Assembly (NCBI GenBank): GCA_002471015.1
Contig: DKPB01000038.1
Span: 62,001-126,000, forward strand
Direction: 5' to 3'
DNA from: Stenotrophomonas sp. UBA7346
Lineage (GTDB): Bacteria > Pseudomonadota > Gammaproteobacteria > Xanthomonadales > Xanthomonadaceae
DNA: 64,000 bases
The position numbers were made by a program, and so were the translations under genes. Of the stretch, positions 37,315 through 47,947 are shown one piece after another. Below the pieces are notes generated by a model. It was not told the DNA's origin and did not search any database. It saw only the letters and a program-made list of their open reading frames with translations. The first letter of the stretch is position 1. Every line of letters begins with the position of its first letter.

Positions 37315-38268
37315 TCAGGCCGGCTGCAGGGCCGGCCACAGGCTGCGGATGGCCGCTACGCCCAGTGCGCCATGCCGGCGGGCGGTGACCACGTCGGCAG
37401 GCGCCAGCCCGCCAATCGCATACAGCGGCAGCGACACCCGCTCGCGCAGTTGTTCAAATCCTTCCCAGCCCAGCACCGGCGCACCCGGATGGCTGGCCGT
37501 GGCCTGTACCGGCCCCAGCACCGCGAAATCGCAACCCAAGCGCTGGGCTGCCTGCAGCTGCGCAAGGTCGTGGCAGGACGCGGCCACCAGCTGCGAGGCC
37601 GGCAAGGGGCGTGCATCGAGCTGCAGCAGTTGCTCCCCGCCCAGATGGACGCCCACCCCCAGCTCGCGGGCAAGCTCGATGTCGCGGTTGAGCAGCAGCT
37701 CGGCCTGGCGGCCGAAACGGGCCACCGCTGTGCGCGCCAGCTCGGCACGATCCGCCGCGGCCGGGGTACGCAGCTGCACACGGCGCAGGCCGCCATCGAT
37801 GGCACTCTCCAGCCCCGCCAACCAGCCCTCGGCACCGCCACCGACGTCCGGCGTCACCAGATAGCATTCGGGCTGGTGCAGGGCGGCCACCACCGGCAGA
37901 TCCGCCGGCGGCATCGAATAACGGCCGAGCTTGTCGGCATTGACCCAGGTGATGGCTTGGCCTTCGCGGCCGCGTGCTGTGCCTTTCCATTGCCGCACCA
38001 TGCGCACTTCCAGGCGCAGGCGCTTGTCCGGATACAGCTGCGGCACTTCCATCACCCACTCGCCCACCTCGGCCTCGATGCCCAGCTCTTCGCGCAGTTC
38101 GCGCACCAGCGCCTGTTCGGAGCTCTCGCCGGGCTCGCGCTTGCCGCCTGGGAACTCCCACAGCCCGGCCATGTCGCTGTTGCCGGTACGGCGGTTGAGC
38201 AGGATGCGGCCGCGTGCGTCGGTGATGACGGCGGCGACCACGTGGATTGAGCGTGAAGGAGATGTCAT
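37315..38268 (-). CDS. Nudix hydrolase (MutT type) fused to a ThiE-like domain
   Basis: A 317-residue fusion. Residues 1-130 are a Nudix domain with the full box GGKREPGESSEQALVRELRE then ELG near residue 42, and WEFPGGK, as in MutT enzymes that remove 8-oxo-dGTP. Residues about 135-315 resemble thiamine phosphate synthase (VQLRTPAAADRAELA, GVHLGGEQLLQLDARPLP, SCHDLAQLQAAQRLGCDFAV, LGPVQATASHPGAPVLGWE then YAIGGLAPADV), but may not be active in thiamine synthesis. This fusion is known in other gammaproteobacteria. It lies downstream of secA, separated by a SMAG array. Confidence 0.9.
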   Translation of the reverse strand: MTSPSRSIHVVAAVITDARGRILLNRRTGNSDMAGLWEFPGGKREPGESSEQALVRELREELGIEAEVGEWVMEVPQLYPDKRLRLEVRMVRQWKGTARGREGQAITWVNADKLGRYSMPPADLPVVAALHQPECYLVTPDVGGGAEGWLAGLESAIDGGLRRVQLRTPAAADRAELARTAVARFGRQAELLLNRDIELARELGVGVHLGGEQLLQLDARPLPASQLVAASCHDLAQLQAAQRLGCDFAVLGPVQATASHPGAPVLGWEGFEQLRERVSLPLYAIGGLAPADVVTARRHGALGVAAIRSLWPALQPA

Positions 38269-38378
38269 GCCCCGAGAATGCCGAAAGTCGCACTACCAAC
38301 GCAATCTTTCCTTCGGGGCAGCGGTGGCGGGGGCTGGGGGCGGCTGAACCTGGCGCCGCGGATTCCGGAACAAGGGCG

Positions 38379-38672
38379 GTAGTGCCGAGCCATGCTCGGC
38401 AAGGGGCACCATCGGCAACGCCCCAGGCCGAGCATGGCTCGGCATTGCCTGGATTGCTTGTGATGCCCCCCTGCCGAGCATGGCTCGGCACTACCGGGAT
38501 TGCCTGTGATGCCCCTGCCGAGCGTGGCTCGGCACTGCCGAAATTGCTTGTGATGCCCCTGCCGAGCATGGCTCGGCACTACCGGGATTGCTTGTGATGC
38601 CCCCTGCCGAGCATGGCTCGGCACTACCTGGATTGGCTGTGATGCCCGCTGCCGGATGCGGCCTGGCATTGC
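38379..38672. repeat. SMAG tandem array, about six 45-bp units plus one inverted copy
   Basis: The 445-bp gap 38269-38713 contains one plus SMAG (38379-38401) facing six minus copies at 38427, 38472, 38517, 38560, 38605 and 38650, a period of 43-45 bp including a spacer reading GGGATTGCTTGTGATGCCCC. The copies at 38427, 38517 and 38650 are degenerate, the last badly so. The secA terminator follows. Confidence 0.9.
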
Positions 38673-38683
38673 GGGTAGCAAAG

Positions 38684-38708
38684 AAAAACCCCGCCGGGGC
38701 GGGGTTTT
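38684..38708 (-). terminator. secA terminator
   Basis: An 11-bp stem (AAAACCCCGCC with GGCGGGGTTTT) with a 2-nt loop and A/T runs on both sides, six bases past the secA stop codon. Its symmetry lets it work in both directions, but no plus-strand gene runs into it. Confidence 0.88.
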
Positions 38709-38713
38709 CCTGA

Positions 38714-41425
<2,712 letters not shown>

Positions 41426-41484
41426 TGAAGGAACCGGTTTGAATGAAATGCCGTGCGGCCTGGCTCACCCCCTGGGTTCACCGG

Positions 41485-41516
41485 TCGCAAACGAAACAGG
41501 GCGCAATGCGCCCTGT
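41485..41516 (-). terminator. terminator between the M23 peptidase and secA genes
   Basis: ACAGGGCGC (41496-41504), loop AAT, GCGCCCTGT (41508-41516): a perfect 9-bp stem. On the minus strand it is followed by TTTCGTTTGCG, a moderate U-tract. It would separate the peptidase transcript from secA. Confidence 0.6.
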
Positions 41517-41631
41517 CGATGGCAACGCCTATTGTAGCTTGGGACGGACGCTTGGGTTTCAAGCGCCCGTCAACAAGTCAGCCTGGACTGACCTGCCTGC
41601 GGGGTCAAGCCCGCCCCGCAAGCGTTCCCGC

Positions 41632-42582
41632 TCAGCCGCGGCTCACCCGGCCGACCGGGGTGTTACCACCCTCGCCGAGGAACTTGCGCGGATTCATCAC
41701 CACGCCGTTCTGCCAGACCTCGAAGTGCACGTGGGCACCGGTGGAGCGGCCGGTGGAGCCGGCCTTGGCCACTTCCTGGCCGGCACGGACCAAGCCGCCT
41801 TCACGCACCGTCAGGCGCGAATTGTGTGCATACAGGGTCTTGTAGCCGTTGCCATGGTCGATCTCGACGACGTTGCCGTAACCCCCTTTCACGCCGGAGA
41901 AGCTGACCACGCCATCGGCCACGGCCAGCACCGGATCACCGACGCGGGCATGGAAGTCCATGCCCTTGTGGTTGCCGGCACCGCGGCCGAACGGGTCAGC
42001 GCGGCCGCCGAAACCGGAGGTGACGTAGGTGTTGCGGATCGGCATGCGCGAGGGCACGGCGTTCTGTTCAAGCTGATGATCGAACAGCAGCGATTCGAGC
42101 ACCGACAGCTGGCGGCCTGAAGCAGCAAAGCGCTGCTCCAGCACCTGTAAGTCGGCGTTGACCGCGCTGACCGGGATGTCCTGGGTCGGGCCCGGCTCGC
42201 CTTCACCCATACCCGGGGTTTCCTGGAAATCGAACTCGCCATCCTGCAGCTTGCCCATCTGGGTCAGGCGCTCGCCCAGGGCATTGAGCCGGGTGGCCTG
42301 TGCCTGCAGTTCGCCGAGGCGGGCGGACAACGCGTTGACCTGGGTCTGCGCGTCGGCGCGCACCTTGGCCAGTTCCTGTTCCTGATGATCCACCTTGGCC
42401 TGCAAGGCCGAATCGCCGACCATGCCGATGGCCAGGCTCAACGCCACGCCCATCAGACAGCCCAGCCCCAGTACGCTACCCAGCAATGCACGAGGACGAT
42501 CCTCGAAATACATCTGAACGCGTGCGAGCGGCGTCTTGGCCTTCTGTTCACGCGTTTTGATTACGATCTTTTTGAATGTCAT
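41632..42582 (-). CDS. M23 family metallopeptidase, membrane anchored
   Basis: A 316-residue protein. A basic N-terminus is followed by one membrane helix (ALLGSVLGLGCLMGVALSLA, residues 34-53), a coiled coil (about 60-110, ALQAKVDHQEQELAKVRADA onward), a linker, and a LytM domain with NHKGMDFHA near residue 220 and HVHFEVWQNG near residue 290, the zinc ligands. It probably cuts peptidoglycan or helps control amidases during division. The start at 42582 gives the membrane anchor the correct position. Between its ATG and the divergent dciA-like ATG are only 12 bases. Confidence 0.9.
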   Translation of the reverse strand: MTFKKIVIKTREQKAKTPLARVQMYFEDRPRALLGSVLGLGCLMGVALSLAIGMVGDSALQAKVDHQEQELAKVRADAQTQVNALSARLGELQAQATRLNALGERLTQMGKLQDGEFDFQETPGMGEGEPGPTQDIPVSAVNADLQVLEQRFAASGRQLSVLESLLFDHQLEQNAVPSRMPIRNTYVTSGFGGRADPFGRGAGNHKGMDFHARVGDPVLAVADGVVSFSGVKGGYGNVVEIDHGNGYKTLYAHNSRLTVREGGLVRAGQEVAKAGSTGRSTGAHVHFEVWQNGVVMNPRKFLGEGGNTPVGRVSRG

Positions 42583-42594
42583 TGAAGAATTCTT
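42583..42594. promoter_or_regulatory. 12-bp divergent start region with palindrome AAGAATTCTT
   Basis: The whole space between the two divergent start codons is TGAAGAATTCTT; its last ten bases are a perfect palindrome (42585-42594). Neither gene has a strong Shine-Dalgarno sequence, so each transcript must start within the other coding region or be almost leaderless. Confidence 0.6.
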
Positions 42595-43029
42595 ATGTCT
42601 GAGCCGAAATCCAGCGTTCGTTCCCGCTCCGCGCCAAGGCAGGCGCTGGAAGCGGTGATGGCGGACAAAGCAGGAAACCCGTTGCGCCGTGCCCTGTGGC
42701 TCGATGCGATGGACCGGCAATTGCGCCCCCATTTGCCGCCGGCACTGGCAAACCGTTGCCGGTTGGCCAATGTGGACGGCGAACACCTCGTTTTTCTCGT
42801 CGAATCGCCGGTGTGGCATGCCAAGGTAAGGCTTGCCGAAAGCCAGCTGATCGACGCGGCCCGATCCATCGGGCTGAAGGCCACCCGGGTGACCGTCAAG
42901 ACTGCGACCGCGCCCCCGCACTCCCCAGTGCGTAATGACCAGCGCAGCTCCGCAGTATCGGACGTCACGCACAAGGGACTGCGCGACGCCCTGGCTGCCC
43001 TCGAGGATGTGAAGCCCTCACGATCCTGA
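42595..43029 (+). CDS. DciA-like DUF721 protein
   Basis: A 144-residue basic protein. The segment WLDAMDRQLRPHLPPALANR near residue 40, then LVFLVESPVWHAKVRLAESQ near residue 67, matches DUF721/DciA. DciA proteins work with the replicative helicase DnaB in bacteria lacking DnaC. The C-terminal 40 residues are low-complexity, as is common in the family. This gene lies next to secA and lpxC in related genomes. It is on the plus strand, opposite to the surrounding genes, and its ORF ends in a GC-rich hairpin (43035-43057) without U-tract. Confidence 0.82.
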   Translation: MSEPKSSVRSRSAPRQALEAVMADKAGNPLRRALWLDAMDRQLRPHLPPALANRCRLANVDGEHLVFLVESPVWHAKVRLAESQLIDAARSIGLKATRVTVKTATAPPHSPVRNDQRSSAVSDVTHKGLRDALAALEDVKPSRS

Positions 43030-43164
43030 GGCCACCGGTGCCCCCAGTGGGCACCGGCACCGCCGGGTCAGCAAGGACCCAAAGCAGGAAGCCGGCAGGA
43101 ATCCTAGCGGCGGAATGCGACCGGGGAGTTAGTCTTTTGTTAATTTTGGGTTAAATTCAGACTT

Positions 43165-43181
43165 GAACCCACATTGGGTTC
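43165..43181 (-). terminator. hairpin downstream of lpxC
   Basis: GAACCCA-CAT-TGGGTTC, a perfect 7-bp stem 70 bp past the lpxC stop, in an AT-rich tract (43135-43165). The U-tract is weak (AAGTCTGAATTT), so this is only a possible terminator. The 224-bp gap 43030-43253 has no gene. Confidence 0.35.
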
Positions 43182-43253
43182 ACAGTTTGATCACGCAGGC
43201 TCACACCGCCGCATCTGGCAGGCAGTTCTCTTACGAACAATTTGGGGTTTGGC

Positions 43254-44165
43254 TCAGGCGTGGGCCGGGACGCCGTAGATCACCGGGTCCGCTGCCACCG
43301 GCGAGTCATAACTGGCCCATTCCCAGGCCGTCTGGTCGGCCAGCAGGGCACGCACCAGCTTGTTGTTGAGCGCATGGCCGGACTTGAAACCTTCATAGGC
43401 CCCCAGCACCTGGCCACCGGCCAGGTACAGATCGCCGATGGCGTCGAGGATCTTGTGGCGCACGAACTCGTCGGCGTAACGCAGGCCGTCATCGTTCAGC
43501 ACGCGGAATTCGTCCAGCACGATGGCGTTGTCCATCGAACCGCCCAGGCCAAGGTTGCGCTCGCGCATGTATTCCAGGTCGCGCATGAAGCCGAAGGTGC
43601 GCGCGCGGGAGATTTCCTTGATGTAGGCCGCAGTGGAGAACTCGATCTCGGCCCGTGACTGCTTGGCCGGGATCATCGGGTGGTCGAACTGGATGGTGAA
43701 GCCCAGCTTGTAACCCTCATACGGATCGAAACGGGCGATCTTGTCGCCGTCACGCACTTCCACCGTCTTGAGCACGCGCAGGAAGCGCTTGGCGGCATCC
43801 TGCTCGACGATGCCCGCCGACTGCAGCAGGAACACGAACGGGCCGGAGGAGCCATCCATGATCGGCAACTCGGCCGAGGACAGCTCGACGATGGCATTGT
43901 CCACACCCAGGCCGGCCAGCGCCGACATCAGGTGCTCGACGGTCTGGATCTTGGCGCCTTCGCAGGTCAGCCCGGTACACAGGGTCACCTCGGTGACCAG
44001 GTCGGCCTTGGCCGGTACTTCCACCACCGGGTCCAGGTCCACGCGCCGGAACACGATGCCATGGTTCACCGGCGCAGGGCGCAGGGTCATGTAGACCTTG
44101 TCACCACTGTGCAGGCCGACACCGGTGGCGCGGATCGTGTTCTTGAGGGTGCGTTGCTGGATCAT
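43254..44165 (-). CDS. lpxC: UDP-3-O-acyl-N-acetylglucosamine deacetylase
   Basis: A 303-residue zinc enzyme catalysing the committed step of lipid A synthesis. The zinc and catalytic residues are seen in TVEHLMSALAGLGVDNAIVE near residue 76 and in VRHKILDAIGDLYLAGG near residue 235, and the C-terminal GHALNNKLVRALLA contains the general-acid His. The start at 44165 gives the family N-terminus MIQQRTLKNTIRATGVGLHS. It lies downstream of ftsZ across a 281-bp gap with a terminator-like hairpin, so it may be read from ftsZ or its own promoter. Confidence 0.98.
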   Translation of the reverse strand: MIQQRTLKNTIRATGVGLHSGDKVYMTLRPAPVNHGIVFRRVDLDPVVEVPAKADLVTEVTLCTGLTCEGAKIQTVEHLMSALAGLGVDNAIVELSSAELPIMDGSSGPFVFLLQSAGIVEQDAAKRFLRVLKTVEVRDGDKIARFDPYEGYKLGFTIQFDHPMIPAKQSRAEIEFSTAAYIKEISRARTFGFMRDLEYMRERNLGLGGSMDNAIVLDEFRVLNDDGLRYADEFVRHKILDAIGDLYLAGGQVLGAYEGFKSGHALNNKLVRALLADQTAWEWASYDSPVAADPVIYGVPAHA

Positions 44166-44276
44166 GGGCTTCAAACCGGAGAAGCCGCGCATGCGCGGCC
44201 AGAGACAAACAAGAATAACACGCGTTCACACGCCGCCTTGGGCCTGCGGGTCAGGCCCCTGCCCTTGTTCAGGCGG

Positions 44277-44306
44277 AAAATGCCGCCGGGCCGATCCTGG
44301 CCCGGC
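44277..44306 (-). terminator. candidate ftsZ terminator
   Basis: GCCGGGCC (44285-44292), 6-nt loop, GGCCCGGC (44299-44306), followed on the minus strand by a short U-tract (complement of AAAA at 44277-44280). It stands about 140 bp past the ftsZ stop, between ftsZ and lpxC. Confidence 0.5.
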
Positions 44307-44446
44307 GACAAAGGACATGGGTACTGCCCGTCAGGGTGGACAGCCCTGACGTTGTGTTGCCTGCCCTGCAGGGACGACCCAGCTGGCCCGCGCCGCCGTT
44401 GCCGGTCAGCGCGGGGCCTTGCCAGCGACCCCTGCGGGCGTTGCCG

Positions 44447-45682
44447 TCAGTCCGCCTGGCGACGCAGGAACGCCGGGATGTCCAGATAGTCGCTGGGCAG
44501 TTCGGCGGCAGCGGCGGTCGAGGTCGACGCCGAACCGGCCGAGGCGGCGGCAGTGTCAACGCTGGGACGACGCAGGCCCATGCCCATGCTGTTGCCGGCA
44601 GCCTTGGCCACGGCATCGGCCGGGCTTTCGTACTCGCCGAACTCGGCTTGGCCGGTGGTGGCGTTGCGGACCAGCTTGATCGGTGCGCGTTCGCCCGGAC
44701 GCTGGGCGTTCTTGGCGACCGCACGGTTCAGGCCGGTGGCCACCACGGTCACGCGCACTTCGTCCTGCATGTCCGGGTCCAGCACGGTACCGACCACCAC
44801 GGTGGCGTCCTCGGAGGAGAAGCCTTCGATGGTGCGGCCGATCTCGTCGAACTCGCTCATGGTGAAGTCCGGGCCGGCGGTGATGTTGACCAGGATGCCG
44901 TTGGCACCGGCCAGGTTCACGTCGTCCAGCAGCGGATTCTGGATGGCGGCTTCGGCGGCGGCCTGGGCGCGGTCATCACCACGGGCGGTGCCGGTGCCCA
45001 TCATGGCCAGGCCCATCTCCGACATCACGGTACGCACGTCGGCGAAGTCGACGTTGATCAGGCCCGGGCGCACGATCAGGTCGGCGATACCCTGCACGGC
45101 GCCCTGCAGCACGTCATTGGCAGCACGGAAGGCCTGCACCATGGTGGCGTTGCGGCCGAGCACGGTGATCAGCTTTTCGTTCGGGATGGTGATCAGCGAA
45201 TCGACGTGCTGGCTCAGCTCCTCGATGCCCTTCAGCGCCACCTGCATGCGGCGACGGCCTTCGAACGGGAACGGCTTGGTGACCACGGCCACGGTCAGGA
45301 TGCCCATTTCCTTGGCCAGCTGTGCCACCACCGGCGCTGCGCCGGTACCGGTGCCACCGCCCATGCCGGCGGTGATGAACACCATGTCCGCACCCTGCAG
45401 GGCGTCCATGATGCGCTCACGGTCTTCCAGTGCGGCCTGGCGGCCGACTTCCGGGTTGGCGCCTGCGCCCAGGCCCTTGGTCACATTGGTGCCCAGCTGC
45501 AGCTGCAGCTTGGCGCCACAATTCTTGATGGCCTGCGAGTCGGTGTTGGCGGTGATGAATTCCACGCCATCCACGCTGCTGTTGACCATGTGTGCCACGG
45601 CGTTGCCGCCGCCGCCACCCACGCCAACGACCTTGATCACCGCGTTCGGTGCCATCTTTTCAATCAGTTCGAAATGCGCCAT
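44447..45682 (-). CDS. ftsZ: Cell division GTPase FtsZ
   Basis: A 411-residue tubulin homologue forming the Z-ring. VVGVGGGGGNAVAHM near residue 18, the tubulin signature GGGTGTGAAPVVA near residue 105, and NVDFADVRTVM are intact; the C-terminal conserved peptide DYLDIPAFLRRQ binds FtsA and ZipA. Two ATGs occur two codons apart. AGAGAGG is only 2-3 bases from the first but 8 from the second, so the start at 45682 (MAHFELIEK) is preferred. A 212-bp gap separates it from ftsA and probably holds its promoters. Confidence 0.98.
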   Translation of the reverse strand: MAHFELIEKMAPNAVIKVVGVGGGGGNAVAHMVNSSVDGVEFITANTDSQAIKNCGAKLQLQLGTNVTKGLGAGANPEVGRQAALEDRERIMDALQGADMVFITAGMGGGTGTGAAPVVAQLAKEMGILTVAVVTKPFPFEGRRRMQVALKGIEELSQHVDSLITIPNEKLITVLGRNATMVQAFRAANDVLQGAVQGIADLIVRPGLINVDFADVRTVMSEMGLAMMGTGTARGDDRAQAAAEAAIQNPLLDDVNLAGANGILVNITAGPDFTMSEFDEIGRTIEGFSSEDATVVVGTVLDPDMQDEVRVTVVATGLNRAVAKNAQRPGERAPIKLVRNATTGQAEFGEYESPADAVAKAAGNSMGMGLRRPSVDTAAASAGSASTSTAAAAELPSDYLDIPAFLRRQAD

Positions 45683-45894
45683 GTCCATGTCCTCTCTATT
45701 GCCGTGATTGGGTCGAGCGTTGGGAAGAATCCTTCTCCTGCTGCACCCGCCCGCACCGGCGAATTGTTTTAGGTTTGCCGCCAGTGCGACCCCTGGGCGG
45801 TGGTTGTTGCTTGCTTCAATGACTGCGTTACTGCACTTCGTCTTGCCTTACTGCTTGCCTTCTGACTGCCTCACTGCCCTGCTACCGGCCCCGC

Positions 45895-47130
45895 TCAGAA
45901 CTCACCGCGGAACCAATTCTTCAATTTGTTGAACATGCTGCCGGCGCGCCCGGTGGGCAGCGACGGACGCCGTGGGTGCTCGATCTGGCTGCCCATCAGC
46001 AGCAGGCCCACGCCGGTGGCGTGCACCGGGTTGCCAACCACCTCGCCCAGGCCGGTGACGTGCTGCGGAATACCCACACGCACCGGCATCTGCAGCATTT
46101 CCTCGGCCAGTTCGACCACGCCTTCCATCTTCGAGGCGCCACCGGTCAGCACTACGCCGGCACGTACCATTTCCTCGAAGCCGGAGCGGCGCAGTTCGGC
46201 CTGCACCATCTCGAAGATTTCCTCGTAACGGCCCTGCACTGCCTGCGCCAGCGAATGGCGCGGCATGCGGCGCGGCGGACGGTCGCCGACCGAAGGCACC
46301 TGGATGCTTTCCTCGGCGGTTGCCAGCTGCGCCAGCGCGCAGGCATAGCGCACCTTGATCTGCTCCGCTTCCGGGGTTGGCGTGCGCAGCATGTGGGCGA
46401 TGTCGTTGGTGACGTGATCACCGGCGATCGGCAGCGATGCGGTGTGGCAGATCGCGCCCTGGATGAACACCGCGATGTCGGTGGTACCGGCACCAATGTC
46501 GACCATCACCACGCCCAGTTCGCGCTCGTCGGCGGTCAGCACCGCCACGCTGGAAGCCAGCGAGGACAGCACCAGATCATCCACCTGCAGGCCGCAGCGC
46601 TGCACGCACTTGCTGATGTTGGCGGCGGCCGACTGCGCGCACACCACCAGGTGGGCGTGGATCTCCAGGCGCACGCCGGTCATGCCGACCGGGTTGCGGA
46701 TGCCTTCCTGCGAATCGTCCAGCACGTATTCGCGCGGGATTGCATGCAGGATCTTCTGGTCGGCGGGGATGGCCACGGCCTTGGCCGCTTCCAGCACACG
46801 GTCCAGGTCGCCCCAGCTCACTTCGCCTTCGCGGATCGGGGTAATGCCCTGCGAATTGCGGCACTGCACGTGGTTGCCGGAGATCGAGGCGTAGACCGAG
46901 CGGATCTCGCAGCCGGCCATCAGCTCGGCTTCCTCGATCGCGCGCTGGATCGATTGCACGGTGGATTCGATATCCACCACGACGCCGCGCTTGAGACCGC
47001 GCGATTCATGCGAACCGATGCCGATGACTTCGATCGGGCTGCCCGGCGAATACTCGCCCACCAGCGCCACCACCTTGGAGGTGCCGATATCGAGGCCGAC
47101 GATCAGCGATTTATCACCCTTGCGATTCAT
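45895..47130 (-). CDS. ftsA: Cell division protein FtsA
   Basis: A 411-residue actin-like ATPase that tethers FtsZ to the membrane. LIVGLDIGTSKVVALVGE near residue 10 is the phosphate-1 loop, VVMVDIGAGTTDIAVF near residue 205 the phosphate-2 loop, and VLTGGASKMEGV near residue 340 the adenosine motif. The extreme C-terminus (MFNKLKNWFRGEF) is the amphipathic membrane-targeting helix. Its ATG overlaps the ftsQ stop by 4 bp (ATGA), so translation is coupled. Confidence 0.97.
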   Translation of the reverse strand: MNRKGDKSLIVGLDIGTSKVVALVGEYSPGSPIEVIGIGSHESRGLKRGVVVDIESTVQSIQRAIEEAELMAGCEIRSVYASISGNHVQCRNSQGITPIREGEVSWGDLDRVLEAAKAVAIPADQKILHAIPREYVLDDSQEGIRNPVGMTGVRLEIHAHLVVCAQSAAANISKCVQRCGLQVDDLVLSSLASSVAVLTADERELGVVMVDIGAGTTDIAVFIQGAICHTASLPIAGDHVTNDIAHMLRTPTPEAEQIKVRYACALAQLATAEESIQVPSVGDRPPRRMPRHSLAQAVQGRYEEIFEMVQAELRRSGFEEMVRAGVVLTGGASKMEGVVELAEEMLQMPVRVGIPQHVTGLGEVVGNPVHATGVGLLLMGSQIEHPRRPSLPTGRAGSMFNKLKNWFRGEF

Positions 47131-47855
47131 GTCCTGTCCTGCGTCTGCTTTGTTGCCGGCGGCGGGGTTCCCCAGCTCAGCGTGAAACCATTGGTATAGC
47201 GAAGGTCGGCGCGCACGATCGGCACCTGGGTGCGGGTCAGCTGCGGCAGCACGCGCACGAAGCGGCCAAGGCGCGAACGGGCGTCACTGCGGCCGACGAT
47301 GACCTCGGTACCGTTGTCCAGCGCCAGCGACCAGCTGCCGCGTGCATCCATCACCACCTTGTGCACGTCCACGCCGGCCGGCGCGAACAGTGCACGCGAA
47401 TCGTTGTAGAGCTCGACCACTTCCTGGGTCATCGCATCCGGGCCGTCCAGCTCGGGCAGTGGCGCATGCTCCAGGCCCTGCGGTACCGCGAACAGGCGGC
47501 CCTGCTCGGACAGCAGGCGATCCTTGCCCCACCGCGCGAACGGCTTGTGCTCGACAATGGTCACTTCCAGCACGTCCGGCCACTGCTTGCGCACCTGTGC
47601 GCTCTCCACCCACGGCAGTTTTTCCACTGCCGATTGCGCGTCCTGCAGCTCGACCGCGAAATAGCCCGAGCGTGCATATGGCAGCAGGGTCTTCTGCAGC
47701 TGCTCGGCCGGCACACGCTTGAACTCGCCGTGCACGCGCAGCTTGGCCAGCGGCCAGCGCTCGGTGAGCACCCAGCCGTTGAGCACCGCCACCACCGGCA
47801 ACGCCACCAGGGCGATGGCCAGCAACCAGGCGAGCATGCGCAGGATCGCGTTCAT
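47127..47855 (-). CDS. ftsQ: Cell division protein FtsQ
   Basis: A 242-residue bitopic membrane protein of the divisome. One N-terminal helix (MLAWLLAIALVALPVVAVLN) precedes the POTRA domain (LAKLRVHGEFKRVPAEQLQKTL near residue 38) and the periplasmic beta domain (LPWVESAQVRKQWPDVLEVT). It sits between murC and ftsA, reached through a 31-codon ORF whose stop overlaps the ftsQ ATG. It links FtsB/FtsL to the division machinery. No ddl gene precedes it as in many other clusters. Confidence 0.95.
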   Translation of the reverse strand: MNAILRMLAWLLAIALVALPVVAVLNGWVLTERWPLAKLRVHGEFKRVPAEQLQKTLLPYARSGYFAVELQDAQSAVEKLPWVESAQVRKQWPDVLEVTIVEHKPFARWGKDRLLSEQGRLFAVPQGLEHAPLPELDGPDAMTQEVVELYNDSRALFAPAGVDVHKVVMDARGSWSLALDNGTEVIVGRSDARSRLGRFVRVLPQLTRTQVPIVRADLRYTNGFTLSWGTPPPATKQTQDRT

Positions 47856-47947
47856 CGCGCGCCCTCCCCCGCGGTGCAGGCACGCGGGACCAAGGCCAAC
47901 CGCATCGCGGCAGCGTGGTCACGGCGCATCGGCAGCGCGGTCTGCAT
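47852..47947 (-). CDS. 31-codon mini-ORF bridging murC and ftsQ
   Basis: An ATG at 47947-47945 shares bases with the murC stop (TGATG), and the TGA at 47854-47852 overlaps the ftsQ start (ATGA). The frame between encodes a 31-residue peptide beginning MQTALPMRRDHAAAMRLALV. It exactly fills the 91-bp gap with a coupled reading frame. It is Ala/Arg-rich, has no hydrophobic helix and is unrecognised. Ribosomes finishing murC could pass to ftsQ through it. It may be a translational bridge, a remnant of a lost gene such as ddl, or chance; protein expression is unproven. Confidence 0.4.
   Translation of the reverse strand: MQTALPMRRDHAAAMRLALVPRACTAGEGAR

Noticed and set aside
38379..38672. CRISPR-like array (regular repeats and spacers)
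   Set aside because: Both repeat and spacer are conserved, the repeat is a SMAG REP palindrome, and no cas gene is nearby.
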